Below are positions 54,822 to 63,959 of a DNA stretch of 64,000 nt, one piece after another; the stretch's first letter is position 1; every line of letters starts with the position of its first letter. Location of the stretch: assembly GCF_004769195.1 (NCBI RefSeq), contig NZ_RQET01000012.1, positions 1 through 64,000 on the forward strand, in the 5' to 3' direction. The translations under genes and the position numbers were made by a program. The notes under the pieces are model-generated. The model made no database searches. It saw only the letters and a list, made by a program, of their open reading frames with translations, and was not told the DNA's origin. The DNA is from Leptospira fletcheri. Its GTDB lineage: Bacteria > Spirochaetota > Leptospiria > Leptospirales > Leptospiraceae.

Positions 54822-55271
54822 ATGAAAAAATTAATCGCTCTTTCCGTCGTATTGGCCGCATTCCTTCTTTCCGACTCGCTGTTCGCTCAGCCTGCTCCCG
54901 TAGTCGGAAAATGGAAGACCATTGATGACGAAGACGGTGCCGAAAAGTCGGTCGTCGAGGTTTACGAACAAGGTGGAAAAGTTTACGGCAAGATTGTCAG
55001 CCTGCGGGATCCGAACGATAAGGACGGAAAACCGAAAGTTTGTACGAAATGCGAAGGCGCCGACAAGGACAAGCCTGTCGTCGGTTTGGTAATCATCAAA
55101 GGCCTTTCCGCGGACGGAGAAGAGTTTACCGGCGGAACCATTATGGATCCGAACAACGGCAAAATATACAAATGTAAGTTAAAGGCCGTAGACGGCGGTA
55201 AAAAACTGAACGTGCGGGGATTCATCGGATTTTCTTTGATCGGTAGAACCCAAACTTGGCTCAAAAAATAA
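54822..55271 (+). CDS. DUF2147 family exported protein
   Basis: 149 residues from the ATG at 54822, preceded by AAGGAG at ten bases; the open frame continues upstream to 54477 but has no features. A signal peptide (KKLIALSVVLAAFLLSDSLFA) is followed by the DUF2147 core: PVVGKWKTIDDEDG, SVVEVYEQGGKVYGKI, NDKDGKPKVCTKCEG and RGFIGFSLIGRTQTWLK. The function of the family is unknown. It has a paralogue 59 bases downstream, with which it shares most core residues, so they are a tandem duplication. Confidence 0.85.
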   Translation: MKKLIALSVVLAAFLLSDSLFAQPAPVVGKWKTIDDEDGAEKSVVEVYEQGGKVYGKIVSLRDPNDKDGKPKVCTKCEGADKDKPVVGLVIIKGLSADGEEFTGGTIMDPNNGKIYKCKLKAVDGGKKLNVRGFIGFSLIGRTQTWLKK

Positions 55272-55330
55272 GTTAGAGATGTGATTTCTCCGGAGGTTCC
55301 TCCGGAGTCGCGACATTTCGGGAATTCACA

Positions 55331-55777
55331 ATGAAACAGATTTTGAAGGGATTGCTTTTATCCGGCCTGCTCCTTTTCGCCGTTTCCGCGTTTGCCGATC
55401 CCTTACCGATCGTAGGCTCGTGGAAAACGATCAACGAACAAGGTAAGGAAGAATCCGTAGTGGACATCTACGAACAGGGCGGGAAGGTTTACGGGAAAGT
55501 GTCCAGTCTTACCGAGCCGAACGACAAGGACGGCAAACCTGCTCGTTGCACCGAATGCGACGGACCGGAAAAAGATAAGCCGGTTCTCGGAATGGTGATC
55601 ATTAAGGGACTTTCTCCCGACGGAGACAAATGGGCCGGGGGACGCATCCTCGATCCGAACGACGGAGTTTGGTACAAATGTTTTCTTCGCTCCGTGGAAG
55701 GCGGTAGGAAACTGGAAGTCCGCGGATATGTCGGTTTTTCCCTGATCGGTAGGACGCAGTACTGGATTAAAAAATAA
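55331..55777 (+). CDS. DUF2147 family exported protein (tandem paralogue)
   Basis: 148 residues with a signal peptide (KGLLLSGLLLFAVSAFA) and the same core as the upstream gene: PIVGSWKTINEQGKEESVVDIYEQGGKVYGKV, NDKDGKPARCTECDG, DKPVLGMVIIKGLSPDGDKWAGG and RGYVGFSLIGRTQYWIK. The Cys-x-x-Cys pair is kept in both (CTKC, CTEC), which suggests a disulfide or metal site. GGGA precedes the ATG. Function unknown. Confidence 0.85.
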   Translation: MKQILKGLLLSGLLLFAVSAFADPLPIVGSWKTINEQGKEESVVDIYEQGGKVYGKVSSLTEPNDKDGKPARCTECDGPEKDKPVLGMVIIKGLSPDGDKWAGGRILDPNDGVWYKCFLRSVEGGRKLEVRGYVGFSLIGRTQYWIKK

Positions 55778-55855
55778 GGCTTACGGAGGATTCTTTCCTC
55801 GAATCCGTATTTTCTTGGTTTGCAAAGCGAAGGCGGAACAATACCTTTTCTTTTG

Positions 55856-57364
55856 GTGTCGTTCAGGTTTCGCTTTTTTCTTTTTTGCAATCTGGTTCTT
55901 TTTTGTGTTCCTGCGAGCTGGTCCTGTATTTATCGTGATACCATCCCGTCCCGGCCTCTGAACGATCCGGGTAAAATGACCCTCCTGAAAGTGGACCGGA
56001 ATTCCAGAGAGGAATTCCTTCGAATCACGGATTACCGGGTGCCCTTTACGTTCGAAGAAAGGGACTCCTTCTACGCGGCTGTTCCGAGGTCCGACCTAAA
56101 GTCGTACGGTTTTCCGAAACAGGGAATTTCCCAAGTATACAAGTATCCTTTCAAATATTACTCCGGCAATTATCAGGAGTTGGTAAACGAAACCATATTC
56201 GCATTAGGCGACGTAACGAAAGGCTACAAGGATAATTCCCTAAATTTCAGATATCTATACTGGATCTCGAAACTCTTTCCCAGGCAGGCGTCTTTTCAGG
56301 TCATCGGAAAATCCAGCAGGGGGGCGGACATCTTCGCGATCCTTCTTACGGATCATAGGACTGCGGACGCGGGAAAAGTCTCCGTTCTTTTTAATTGTGC
56401 TCACCACTCCAACGAAGTGATCTCCGTGGAACACTGTTACGACGTAATATACGGCGTCCTATCCTCCAAAAAAGAATATTCGGATGCATTGTCCAAACTG
56501 AAGATTTGGATCGTTCCCATCGTAAATCCGGACGGAGCCAACGTTTTTTGGAACGAGACGATCGCGATGGGGCGGAAGAACGGTTATCCCGGCTACGGAT
56601 CCATATTAGAAAAAGATAATCCCGGCGTGGATATCAACAGGAATTATCCTTTTTTTTGGGGGAAGACCAGGTCGAATCAGACCTCTCCTTTGCCTTCCAG
56701 TGTTTTTTACCGGGGGCCGCGTCCAGGATCCGAGCCGGAGACCGTTGCCATGATGGCCTTGGCGGAAAAGGAAAGGTTTGTCGGATCCATCAGCTATCAC
56801 GCATACGCGAATTGCATCCTCGTGCCTTATACGATAGACGATACCCGCAATCCGGATCCCGACCTTGCTTGGAGCTTAGGAAATAAAATCGCCGCTGAAA
56901 TCAGAAGTTATAATCCTGACAAGGCCTTCCGGGCAAGAAAGAATATCTATGGGGTCGACGGAGTGGACCAGGATTATTTTTTCTTTAAATATGGAACTTT
57001 AGCTTATCTTCTCGAAACTTCCCATTCCAATCCTCCATACTCCGACGTGCCGAAAATCGTGGAATCCATGCGTCCCGCTTGGAAACTTCTCCTCCGGGAA
57101 TTGTTGGAAGGCGATAAGGTTTTTTTTCGGATCGCGGATGAGAACGGTCACCCTTTGGATGCGAACATAGTTTTCGAGAACCAGACGTACTATCACGGAG
57201 AAATCAGAACCGCAAGACCTGCGGACGGAATCTATTTCCAGTCGTTTCCTTTTTTAAGGAAGGTCAAACTTCGGGTGGAAAAGACCGGTTATGCCCCGTT
57301 GTATTGGGAAGGTCCTACGTGGAAATCCTGGAAAGCCGTGGATTTGGTATTGAAGAAGGAATGA
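55856..57364 (+). CDS. M14 family zinc carboxypeptidase
   Basis: About 502 residues. The frame opens at a TTG at 55820; the GTG at 55856 gives a compact signal (FRFRFFLFCNLVLFCVPASWSC) with a possible lipobox Cys. The zinc ligands are in CAHHSNEVISVEH (HxxE) and the later His in SISYHAYANCIL; VDINRNYPFFWG carries the Arg/Asn pair, and Glu in LAYLLETSHSNPP is the catalytic base. QVIGKSSRGADIFAI is the usual upstream strand. A C-terminal beta-sandwich (about 410-500) is typical of the CPD-like subfamily. It cleaves C-terminal residues from exported peptides. Confidence 0.88.
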   Translation: MSFRFRFFLFCNLVLFCVPASWSCIYRDTIPSRPLNDPGKMTLLKVDRNSREEFLRITDYRVPFTFEERDSFYAAVPRSDLKSYGFPKQGISQVYKYPFKYYSGNYQELVNETIFALGDVTKGYKDNSLNFRYLYWISKLFPRQASFQVIGKSSRGADIFAILLTDHRTADAGKVSVLFNCAHHSNEVISVEHCYDVIYGVLSSKKEYSDALSKLKIWIVPIVNPDGANVFWNETIAMGRKNGYPGYGSILEKDNPGVDINRNYPFFWGKTRSNQTSPLPSSVFYRGPRPGSEPETVAMMALAEKERFVGSISYHAYANCILVPYTIDDTRNPDPDLAWSLGNKIAAEIRSYNPDKAFRARKNIYGVDGVDQDYFFFKYGTLAYLLETSHSNPPYSDVPKIVESMRPAWKLLLRELLEGDKVFFRIADENGHPLDANIVFENQTYYHGEIRTARPADGIYFQSFPFLRKVKLRVEKTGYAPLYWEGPTWKSWKAVDLVLKKE

Positions 57365-57419
57365 GGACAAGATTGATTGGCCCGGAACGGAAATTTTACG
57401 GCAATGCCTAAGAGTCTGT

Positions 57420-58364
57420 ATGAGATCTAAATTTCGCATGGTTCGGTTTAAAAACGAAGCGGCTCTAGTCTTGTGCACCCTCGTTTGGGGAGGGACATTT
57501 ACGGCGACGAAAATGAGCCTCGTTTCCGTTTCCCCTTCTCTTTTTTTAGGGATCCGTTTCGCAATCGCTTCCTTGGTGTTTTTAGCCTTTGCTTTGTTAA
57601 GCGAAAAAGGTCCCGGCGAAAAAGAGGACTCCTCCCATATTCGAGTTTCCCTTCTTTTGGGTCTCTGGATGTTTTTGGGATTTGCCTGTCAAACCATAGG
57701 GTTGAAATTTACCACGGCGACGAAATCCGGCTTTTTAACCGGAACCCTCGTCGTGATCACTCCGATCCTGCAGACTATATTTTTTAGACGACTCCCGAAT
57801 ACGGGGAATCTGCTCGGGGTCGCCGTAGTGATGGGAGGTCTCGTTTTTCTTTCGGCGGATGCGGGTCCGCAGGACGCCCAGTTTCTTTTTCGCTTCGATT
57901 GGGGTGATCTGATCACGCTTGCCGGTGCCCTCTTCTTTTCGTTTTACATTCTTCTAATGGATAAAGCGAGCCGGGAAGTGTCCATTCGGACTCTTCTGCT
58001 CTCGCAAACTCTACTCACTAGTCTGCTTTCTTTCATACTGGCTTTCCTGTTGGACGCATTGGACTGGGAAACTTTGATGTGGCATTGGGAATCCGGAGTT
58101 TTGCCCGCTTTGATTTACAACGGATTGATTTCCTCGGTGGGAACCACTTTCCTCCAGACGAAGTACCAGAAAGCGGTTACGCCCACTCGAGCCGGATTGA
58201 TTTTTTCCCTGGAGCCGGTGTTTTCAGCTTTGATCGCATTTTACGTATTGGATGAAAGATTGGGGAAATTCGGTCTCATCGGTTGCGGCCTGGTGATGAC
58301 GGGAGTTCTCTTGGCGGAACTTGCGGGAAGACCTAAGGAAATGTACGCGAGCCTGGAAAAATAG
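57420..58364 (+). CDS. EamA/DMT-type membrane transporter
   Basis: 314 residues with ten predicted spans in two homologous halves, the drug/metabolite transporter layout. The first half starts ALVLCTLVWGGTFTATKMSL and the second WGDLITLAGALFFSFYILLMDKASREV; the ends GLIFSLEPVFSALIAFYVLDERLGKFGLIGCGLVMTGVLLAEL are typical EamA. The substrate cannot be predicted. AAGAG precedes the ATG. It converges on the DUF5777 gene. Confidence 0.9.
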   Translation: MRSKFRMVRFKNEAALVLCTLVWGGTFTATKMSLVSVSPSLFLGIRFAIASLVFLAFALLSEKGPGEKEDSSHIRVSLLLGLWMFLGFACQTIGLKFTTATKSGFLTGTLVVITPILQTIFFRRLPNTGNLLGVAVVMGGLVFLSADAGPQDAQFLFRFDWGDLITLAGALFFSFYILLMDKASREVSIRTLLLSQTLLTSLLSFILAFLLDALDWETLMWHWESGVLPALIYNGLISSVGTTFLQTKYQKAVTPTRAGLIFSLEPVFSALIAFYVLDERLGKFGLIGCGLVMTGVLLAELAGRPKEMYASLEK

Positions 58365-58394
58365 GAATTCGCTTTTTCGATCGAATCTTCGTTT

Positions 58395-59531
58395 CTATTC
58401 GGCTTGCTTTGGAGGCGGGCTTTCTTCCTGGGGAGACGTCTTCGTTTCTTCCGGTTTGGTTTCGGAAACGGGTTTTTTGTCCTCCCATTCGGAAGGACCT
58501 AAGTTATCTTCGAAAGAGAAGTTCCGATGAATGTTGAAGCCGAGGGAATACTGACGCTTTCCGAAATCGTATTCTCCTCCGTTCAGCAATTTTGTCTGGG
58601 CTAGGGCGGCAATATCCGTTATGAAAAGTTGAAATACGTGCCCTCCCGTTTCGAAATCCACGCCGAAGCTGAACGGTACCGAATAATGGGGGGCGTGCTT
58701 GTGTAACGTTACGTTCTGAAGATAGACGGAAGGCAAATCCCTCGGAAGAGAATACAAAGTATTTATATCGTTCGACGTAAGAGTCGGTAGTCCGGCGATC
58801 TTGCTTTGTCTATCGGCGGACGCATAGTCCGTGCCAATGTAATCCCTCTGTTTTGTGAGAATCGTTTCGAACGTAAAATCCACCCGTCGAAACAGTTTGA
58901 TCCTACCTCCTATATCCACTCCGTAGCGGTCGTTTTGGAGCGTGGACTTTACGAAATTCCGATGGACGAATGTCGGAGAAATCTGTAGGGAAAATACGTC
59001 ATTGAATCTCCTCGAAATCAGGAACGAGGTCATATAACTTCTTTTATCGTTATCTGATAAGGTGTAATGATTTAGATTTTGCGAAATTTGTGCGTCCAGT
59101 GCCGAATTTCCGCTCGAGGGAACTTGGATCGCGGGACTTAAGGGAACGACCTGCTTGTCCGTATCTTGGGAAGCGACTCCCCAAAAGCTGACAGTAAACG
59201 GGAAGCCCTCGGTTTGGGTAAGCAAACGGATCTTGGACCTCAATTCGTAGGTTTTATTCGCGGAAATCCTGGCTGCTCCTACGGAGATCCGATCCGTAAG
59301 TCCGTAGTCGCCTCCGATCAGTATGTTCGCGCCGGAGTCCAATCCGAAGAGGTTTGAAAATCCGGATTGAGCGTCTCCGAATCTATGATTGAATCTCAGG
59401 TCCAGATTTTTATAACCGACGTCTTCGGTGGAAGGAAGGTTGATCATCGTCGGACTCATGAATGTGGAGCCTTTCGAAAATGTCGGAAGAACCGGAATGA
59501 GGAGCAGAAAGAGCAGGTATTTCTTGTTCAT
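58395..59531 (-). CDS. DUF5777-like beta-barrel protein
   Basis: 378 residues with a signal peptide (KKYLLFLLLIPVLPTFSKGSTFM). The body is a series of beta strands (NLDLRFNHRFGDAQSGF, LIGGDYGLTDRISVGAARIS, YSVPFSFGVDFETGGHVFQLFITD), as in the DUF5777 group of conserved barrels. A proline-rich acidic tail with repeated Glu, Lys and Pro (KKPVSETKPEETKTSPQEESPPPKQAE) extends past the barrel. This is the last gene of the 63.8-58.4 kb run. Its start overlaps the stop of the YceI gene by four bases. Confidence 0.75.
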   Translation of the reverse strand: MNKKYLLFLLLIPVLPTFSKGSTFMSPTMINLPSTEDVGYKNLDLRFNHRFGDAQSGFSNLFGLDSGANILIGGDYGLTDRISVGAARISANKTYELRSKIRLLTQTEGFPFTVSFWGVASQDTDKQVVPLSPAIQVPSSGNSALDAQISQNLNHYTLSDNDKRSYMTSFLISRRFNDVFSLQISPTFVHRNFVKSTLQNDRYGVDIGGRIKLFRRVDFTFETILTKQRDYIGTDYASADRQSKIAGLPTLTSNDINTLYSLPRDLPSVYLQNVTLHKHAPHYSVPFSFGVDFETGGHVFQLFITDIAALAQTKLLNGGEYDFGKRQYSLGFNIHRNFSFEDNLGPSEWEDKKPVSETKPEETKTSPQEESPPPKQAE

Positions 59532-60115
59532 TTTGATCGGAGTACTGGTTCGAGTTGAAAGACCGTTTTGATCTCGATTTTTTCGTTCAATTTCAACGAG
59601 AGCAGAGTCGGAATTTCGATTGAGAAATCGTTCAAGGAGATTAGGAAGTCGGCGGAATAGGAGAATCCCTCCGGATTTTTGAGTAATATTCCTTCTATTA
59701 GAAAATCCTTTTTTTCTTTTCCGTGTAGGAGTAATGTTCCTACGGTCTTTACTTTTCCGGAGCCGGGATCGAAGTCGAGAATTCTTCCTTCGTATTTTGC
59801 CGTCGGAAACTCCTCCGTCTCCAGATAGTTATCATGAAGATGGGAATCTCTTAGACGGTTTGCTGTCCGAAAATCCCGAAGGTCTATCCTGATAGACACC
59901 GTCTTATTCAAAGGATCTACTTCTCCCGAAGCGGTCCGGCCGGAGCCGTAAATCGTTTCTTGGGGAGCGACGCTACGGAAATAGATTCTGGCGGAAGAAA
60001 GTCTTAATTTGGATTCGGGAAATTCCACGCCTTTTACGGAATGAGCAGATAGCAACAAGACACAAAGAGGAAGAAAGGTTCGAAGCGAATTCAAAATCCG
60101 TCGATTCCGGTTCAT
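59528..60115 (-). CDS. YceI-like domain protein
   Basis: 195 residues with a signal peptide (FLPLCVLLLSAHSVKG). The lipocalin-like YceI barrel shows LSSARIYFRSVAPQETIYGSGRTASGEVDPLNKTVSIRIDLRDFRTANRLRDSHLHDNYLETEEFPTAKYEGRI and the terminal LLSLKLNEKIEIKTVFQL. YceI proteins bind polyprenoid lipids or metabolites in the periplasm and occur with cytochrome genes in several bacteria. Here it is coupled by four-base overlaps to a haem lipoprotein upstream and a DUF5777 barrel downstream. Confidence 0.85.
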   Translation of the reverse strand: MNRNRRILNSLRTFLPLCVLLLSAHSVKGVEFPESKLRLSSARIYFRSVAPQETIYGSGRTASGEVDPLNKTVSIRIDLRDFRTANRLRDSHLHDNYLETEEFPTAKYEGRILDFDPGSGKVKTVGTLLLHGKEKKDFLIEGILLKNPEGFSYSADFLISLNDFSIEIPTLLSLKLNEKIEIKTVFQLEPVLRSK

Positions 60116-60525
60116 GGATTTGCGCCTCCCTTAATCCAACAATAGATGGTCTGGTTGAGAGTGTCCGCCGTATAGGCGGACATCAATCCTCCGGGAACGA
60201 CCACTCGAAAAAGAATGCTCGCATTCGGATTGCCCGGCACCACCACAGACGAAACGGAATTGTAGCTGGTGATATCTACGCCTCCGTTGATATTGCTTCC
60301 GCTATGACAAGTTCCGCAATGGTATGTCGTTCCCTGTCCTTGGCTAAGGCTGGCGAAGGTCGGCCTAACTACGGAACATTGGTAGCTGATCTGTTGGCTA
60401 CTGAGCAGGAGCGCTTCTAAATCGCCTCCGCGAATCTTATCCGCACCGGAATTTTCGCAGGAAAAAAACGAGAATACGGATAAGATCGAAAGAAGGCTGA
60501 GAAACCGAACTTCCCGGAGGTCCAT
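60112..60525 (-). CDS. Monohaem c-type cytochrome lipoprotein
   Basis: 137 residues. A signal peptide ends in SVFSFFSC, a lipobox, and a haem c site CGTCH lies near residue 70 with HCGTCHSGSNINGGVDI around it. The C-terminal part, GNPNASILFRVVVPGGLMSAYTADTLNQTIYCWIKGGA, is the short segment typical of small periplasmic haem-binding lipoproteins, including Planctomycete-type cytochromes; it contains a Met that could be the second ligand. It begins on the base after the stop of the barrel gene upstream and overlaps YceI downstream. Confidence 0.8.
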   Translation of the reverse strand: MDLREVRFLSLLSILSVFSFFSCENSGADKIRGGDLEALLLSSQQISYQCSVVRPTFASLSQGQGTTYHCGTCHSGSNINGGVDITSYNSVSSVVVPGNPNASILFRVVVPGGLMSAYTADTLNQTIYCWIKGGANP

Positions 60526-61707
60526 CTAGAAAATCGCCTGTGCCGAAACGTTAAACGCGGATTTCAATCCCAATTGAGGTCCGTTTAAGTGTTGGTAAAC
60601 AGGGACTCCGTATTCTAGGTTCAGCCTAGTTTCCACTTCCGAACCGAAAGGAAGTCTGATATTCGTTCCCGCATATACCACGGATCTTCTTCCTCCTTGC
60701 CTCTCGGGATCGTTTTGCGGATCCATTAAAACGCTCAAGATCGGATCCGCTCCGCTGATATTCTCCCATTTTTGGAATTGAAATCTTCCCAATAACGAGA
60801 TCCAATCCGCGATTTTGTATCCGATCCATACCGAAGCCTCGTAACGGTTTCCGAATTTATAAGCATTCGCATTCTTTCCGTTCCTTAAATTGGCAAACGC
60901 TTGGCTTCCCCAAAAAATCTTTTCCCATTTTCCCGTATAAGTGAGCCCGGGAGAAGGGTTGTAGGTTCCCGTTCCCGGCTGCATGTTATACGGTACTTTG
61001 CTTCGCACGGTTCCGGGCCCCATAGTATCTTTTTCGTCAATGGAACCCGTCGGAAAACTGAAGCCGAAGTTCACAAGGAGGTTATGGTTTTCCTTATGAA
61101 CGAATCGATAGGACAGTTGTCCTTGTATGTCTCCCACACCTTTAGCGCTCATATACGTGTTCAGATAGGAGCCCGCGTTCAACATTTCCATCGTATTCCT
61201 GACATACGGAATCATTGCCATCGCCGTCAAATTTTCGGTAATCGCGAACATTGCCGTGGCCATATGCATTTCCATGTTCATTTTGACCGGAGTCATCATA
61301 TATGTGGAACTCGTCGTCGTGCTCGGAGCCATTCCCATTCCGGCCATCGGATTGACGGTCGTCACGGTATTATGGGGAAGAAGAAGAGGCAATGTCGGAT
61401 CCATTTTGCCTCCTCCTTGGTACAGCCCGCCCATATTCATCAGCATATAACGATATTCTACCATAATCGTTCCCGGGGTATGTGTGTGTGTTCCCATCAA
61501 TCCGGCGGGGGCTTCGAGAAGGTGATCCTTTCCGTGTTCGTGCACCTTCTTCTCCCTGTCCTTTTTTTTCTCTTCCGGAACGGTCGGAATCGCTTGTTCT
61601 AGCGGGACGACCGGAGCTGGATCCGATTCCTGAGCGGAAATCGGAACGCGAGAGATCGTGAAAACCGCGATGAAGATTCCGACGCTAATGAATTTTCTAC
61701 ATTCCAT
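60526..61707 (-). CDS. His/Met-rich outer-membrane barrel-like protein
   Basis: 393 residues with a signal peptide (FISVGIFIAVFTISRVPISA). Next comes a charged segment with EKKVHEHGKDHLLEAP and THTHTPGT, then two methionine-rich tracts (MLMNMGG and a run with MNMEMHM and AMFAI, about 95-150), patterns common in copper-binding proteins. The remainder is strand-rich (LSYRFVHKENHNLLVNFGFSFPTGS, YEASVWIGYKIADW) and ends AFNVSAQAIF with terminal Phe, as outer-membrane barrels do. No named family is certain. It overlaps the beta-propeller gene by 11 bases. Confidence 0.7.
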   Translation of the reverse strand: MECRKFISVGIFIAVFTISRVPISAQESDPAPVVPLEQAIPTVPEEKKKDREKKVHEHGKDHLLEAPAGLMGTHTHTPGTIMVEYRYMLMNMGGLYQGGGKMDPTLPLLLPHNTVTTVNPMAGMGMAPSTTTSSTYMMTPVKMNMEMHMATAMFAITENLTAMAMIPYVRNTMEMLNAGSYLNTYMSAKGVGDIQGQLSYRFVHKENHNLLVNFGFSFPTGSIDEKDTMGPGTVRSKVPYNMQPGTGTYNPSPGLTYTGKWEKIFWGSQAFANLRNGKNANAYKFGNRYEASVWIGYKIADWISLLGRFQFQKWENISGADPILSVLMDPQNDPERQGGRRSVVYAGTNIRLPFGSEVETRLNLEYGVPVYQHLNGPQLGLKSAFNVSAQAIF

Positions 61708-63070
61708 TCATTCCACCCATGTTCATCGAAGAGGATCCGCTGCCCTGTTGAAAGATCGTCGTAAGAGAAGGATTTCCCCCCACAGTAAAGGAATTCGTCA
61801 CGTTATAGCTTTTTCCGTCGATCACGGAAATCGTTCCGTCGCTGAAGTTCGGTACGAAGATGTTCTGTACCGAATTCCCGGTCGAGTTCAGTGCGAAGGT
61901 TCTGTACGTTGTGGCGGCTTTTCCTACGGGAATCGTGCTCAAAAGATTCAGACTGGGAAGATTGGAGCTATCGTAAACGTACATCAGATTCGTGGAAGTA
62001 GAGGCGTCTGTCGAAGCCGTCGATACGAACAACCGTTTTCCGTCGGGAGATTGCTGCACATCCGAAAATCCTGTGCTACCCACGGTGATCGGAGTTTTTA
62101 CACCGGTGCTAACGTTAATGATTTGTAAAGTTCCTTTGTTCGGGGAAGTGGAAGTATCCGTTCCCGCAAGAATCAGAAACTGTCCCGTGGTGTCCGATTT
62201 CAGAACGGAATATGTCGTTCCTACGCTTGCGATCGGAGTTCCCAATGCTCCCGTGTTTCCGTTTCCGGTCGGATCTATTACCGCTATACTTCCCGGACTT
62301 GCCGGAAGGTAGGTGTAAAATAGGTTCGTAAGAGAGGAATAAACCATTCCTTTCGGTTTGGAGGCCAGCGCAATCGTGTTCAAGATCCCTCCGGTTTGAC
62401 TTAGGAAAGTGGGGGAATCTTCACTATTGTCGATGACGGAAACCGTATTGTCTCCTTGGTTTGTAACCATGGCAAGCTTCGGATCCTGTGTTTGCGAGGC
62501 GGCGTCGTGCGGTCCCTTTCCCACACATAGGTTCGCGTGGGTATGAGCCAGAAGCACCGGATCCGAGGTGTCGTGGATGACCGAAAAGGATCCTTGGGTA
62601 GCTGAGCATAGAATCGGATCCGCACCTGTCGCGTTTCCGTCGTTTAACAACCAGCTATGGTCGGTATTCGCGGGATCCACATAGATCGTATTCGGATTCG
62701 TGCCTACCGAGAGCATCCTTAACGGAGAGGATCCTTGTCTTGCATCCAAAATTGCGACTTGATTTGCGCCCTTAACCGTGCTCAGGACATGGCCGGAACC
62801 GATTCCAGTGGCCGTCAAACCGCCGGGAATCGCACCGAAAGAAGTTCCGGGAAGTAAGGATACCGCTCCAGTCATGGAAACCTGAAGAACATTTACTCCG
62901 AAATTTCCGCTTCCTTGGTTCGCAATATAAACCAAAGCCTGGGGCTGGCTCATGACGATAAGGTCCATGGCTAGGATTCCGCGGTTGTGACTTCCATCCT
63001 TGGAAACTCCGCAATTTCCGAACGTCAATCCGAATAGCACCGTAAAAAATACGGCATGTATAGTTTTCAT
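61697..63070 (-). CDS. Beta-propeller lipoprotein with Met-rich C-terminus
   Basis: 457 residues. The signal ends in LTFGNC, a lipobox. Repeats of about 45 residues with ALVYIANQGSGNFGV, KLAMVTNQGDNTVSVIDN and QNIFVPNFSDGTISVIDG mark a YVTN-type seven-bladed propeller. One blade has LLAHTHANLCVGKGPHD, a possible metal site, and the chain ends SSSMNMGGMNGM. AGG lies ten bases before the ATG. It is the second gene of the run, 189 bases after the Cys/His-rich gene, and overlaps the His/Met-rich barrel gene downstream. Confidence 0.78.
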   Translation of the reverse strand: MKTIHAVFFTVLFGLTFGNCGVSKDGSHNRGILAMDLIVMSQPQALVYIANQGSGNFGVNVLQVSMTGAVSLLPGTSFGAIPGGLTATGIGSGHVLSTVKGANQVAILDARQGSSPLRMLSVGTNPNTIYVDPANTDHSWLLNDGNATGADPILCSATQGSFSVIHDTSDPVLLAHTHANLCVGKGPHDAASQTQDPKLAMVTNQGDNTVSVIDNSEDSPTFLSQTGGILNTIALASKPKGMVYSSLTNLFYTYLPASPGSIAVIDPTGNGNTGALGTPIASVGTTYSVLKSDTTGQFLILAGTDTSTSPNKGTLQIINVSTGVKTPITVGSTGFSDVQQSPDGKRLFVSTASTDASTSTNLMYVYDSSNLPSLNLLSTIPVGKAATTYRTFALNSTGNSVQNIFVPNFSDGTISVIDGKSYNVTNSFTVGGNPSLTTIFQQGSGSSSMNMGGMNGM

Positions 63071-63259
63071 ATTATAAATACCTAATGTTATTTCTCCGTC
63101 CTGGCGATTCTCTTCCCGAGCTTTGGAGAGCTTAGGACTCGAATCGATTTCTCTCTATTTTCGAAAGGTGCGCCGATCGCTTTAAGGCCCTATGACAATA
63201 GAGGAAAGATTGCGGAATGGGAGAATTGCCCTTCCGCGTCGCCTGAATGTTCCGGAAAT

Positions 63260-63700
63260 TTAAAAGTGGGAAGGGGGTCGGAGGATGCGGTGAGAGTGTC
63301 CTAATGTCAAAAGGGAATCCGAATCTGGCCAGGATTCGAAGGCATAAAATTCCGGACGAATCCGTAAGGTGAGCTTTCCCTTTAAAAAAGGACTGGCAAC
63401 GGTTAAAGTTCGAGAGGATTTTTCGTGTTTTTTACAGGAGCATTTGTGGGGAGCCGATTCTTGGGCCTCTTTGGAATGGCAATTCCGTGCATTGTTTGCC
63501 GAAGAAATTCCTTTTGTTTCGGATTCCAGGATTTTCTTCGCGAACAACTGATCTTCTTCATGAGAACCATGAGTTTCGGAAGCGGAACCATGATTACAGG
63601 TACATACGGAAAAATCGTAATAATACCGTTGGAATGCGGCATGCATGGCTTGGCCCGCAAAGAGAAAGGCGATGAAAGCGATGAAGAAACGGTTGCCCAT
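63260..63700 (-). CDS. Small exported Cys/His-rich protein
   Basis: About 146 residues from the ATG at 63700 (a TTG at 63808 is also open). Signal: RFFIAFIAFLFAGQAMHAA. The mature part has clustered thiols and imidazoles: CTCNHGSASETHGSHEE, NCHSKE and HKCSCKKHEK, a metal-binding composition, with a later GHSHRIL. No family is recognised. It begins the minus-strand run that includes the Met-rich propeller and barrel, which supports a metal-related role. Confidence 0.6.
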   Translation of the reverse strand: MGNRFFIAFIAFLFAGQAMHAAFQRYYYDFSVCTCNHGSASETHGSHEEDQLFAKKILESETKGISSANNARNCHSKEAQESAPHKCSCKKHEKSSRTLTVASPFLKGKLTLRIRPEFYAFESWPDSDSLLTLGHSHRILRPPSHF

Positions 63701-63959
63701 GCGAGTCCGGTACCAGGCTGGGATCGTTTTCAATCGGGTCAAGGAGAATCCATATACCGTTTGGGCATGATTTTTTACCGAAAAAAGCTGAGAAATAGAA
63801 TGATTCAAAACTAAAAGCCCAGAAAAAATCCGCCTTCCTAGTTCGGTTAACGGAATCGGCTAAATTCAAAACTCGAATCGTAAAAAATCCAAATATCGAA
63901 TAGGAAAATATCTTTTTTACTTTTAAAAAATTTCGGACTATGAATCCTTTCTCTTCGCT

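Noticed and set aside
60901..61602. Plus-strand His-rich frame
   Set aside because: It is complementary to the Met/His-rich barrel gene; ATG/CAT codons for Met on one strand become His codons on the other.
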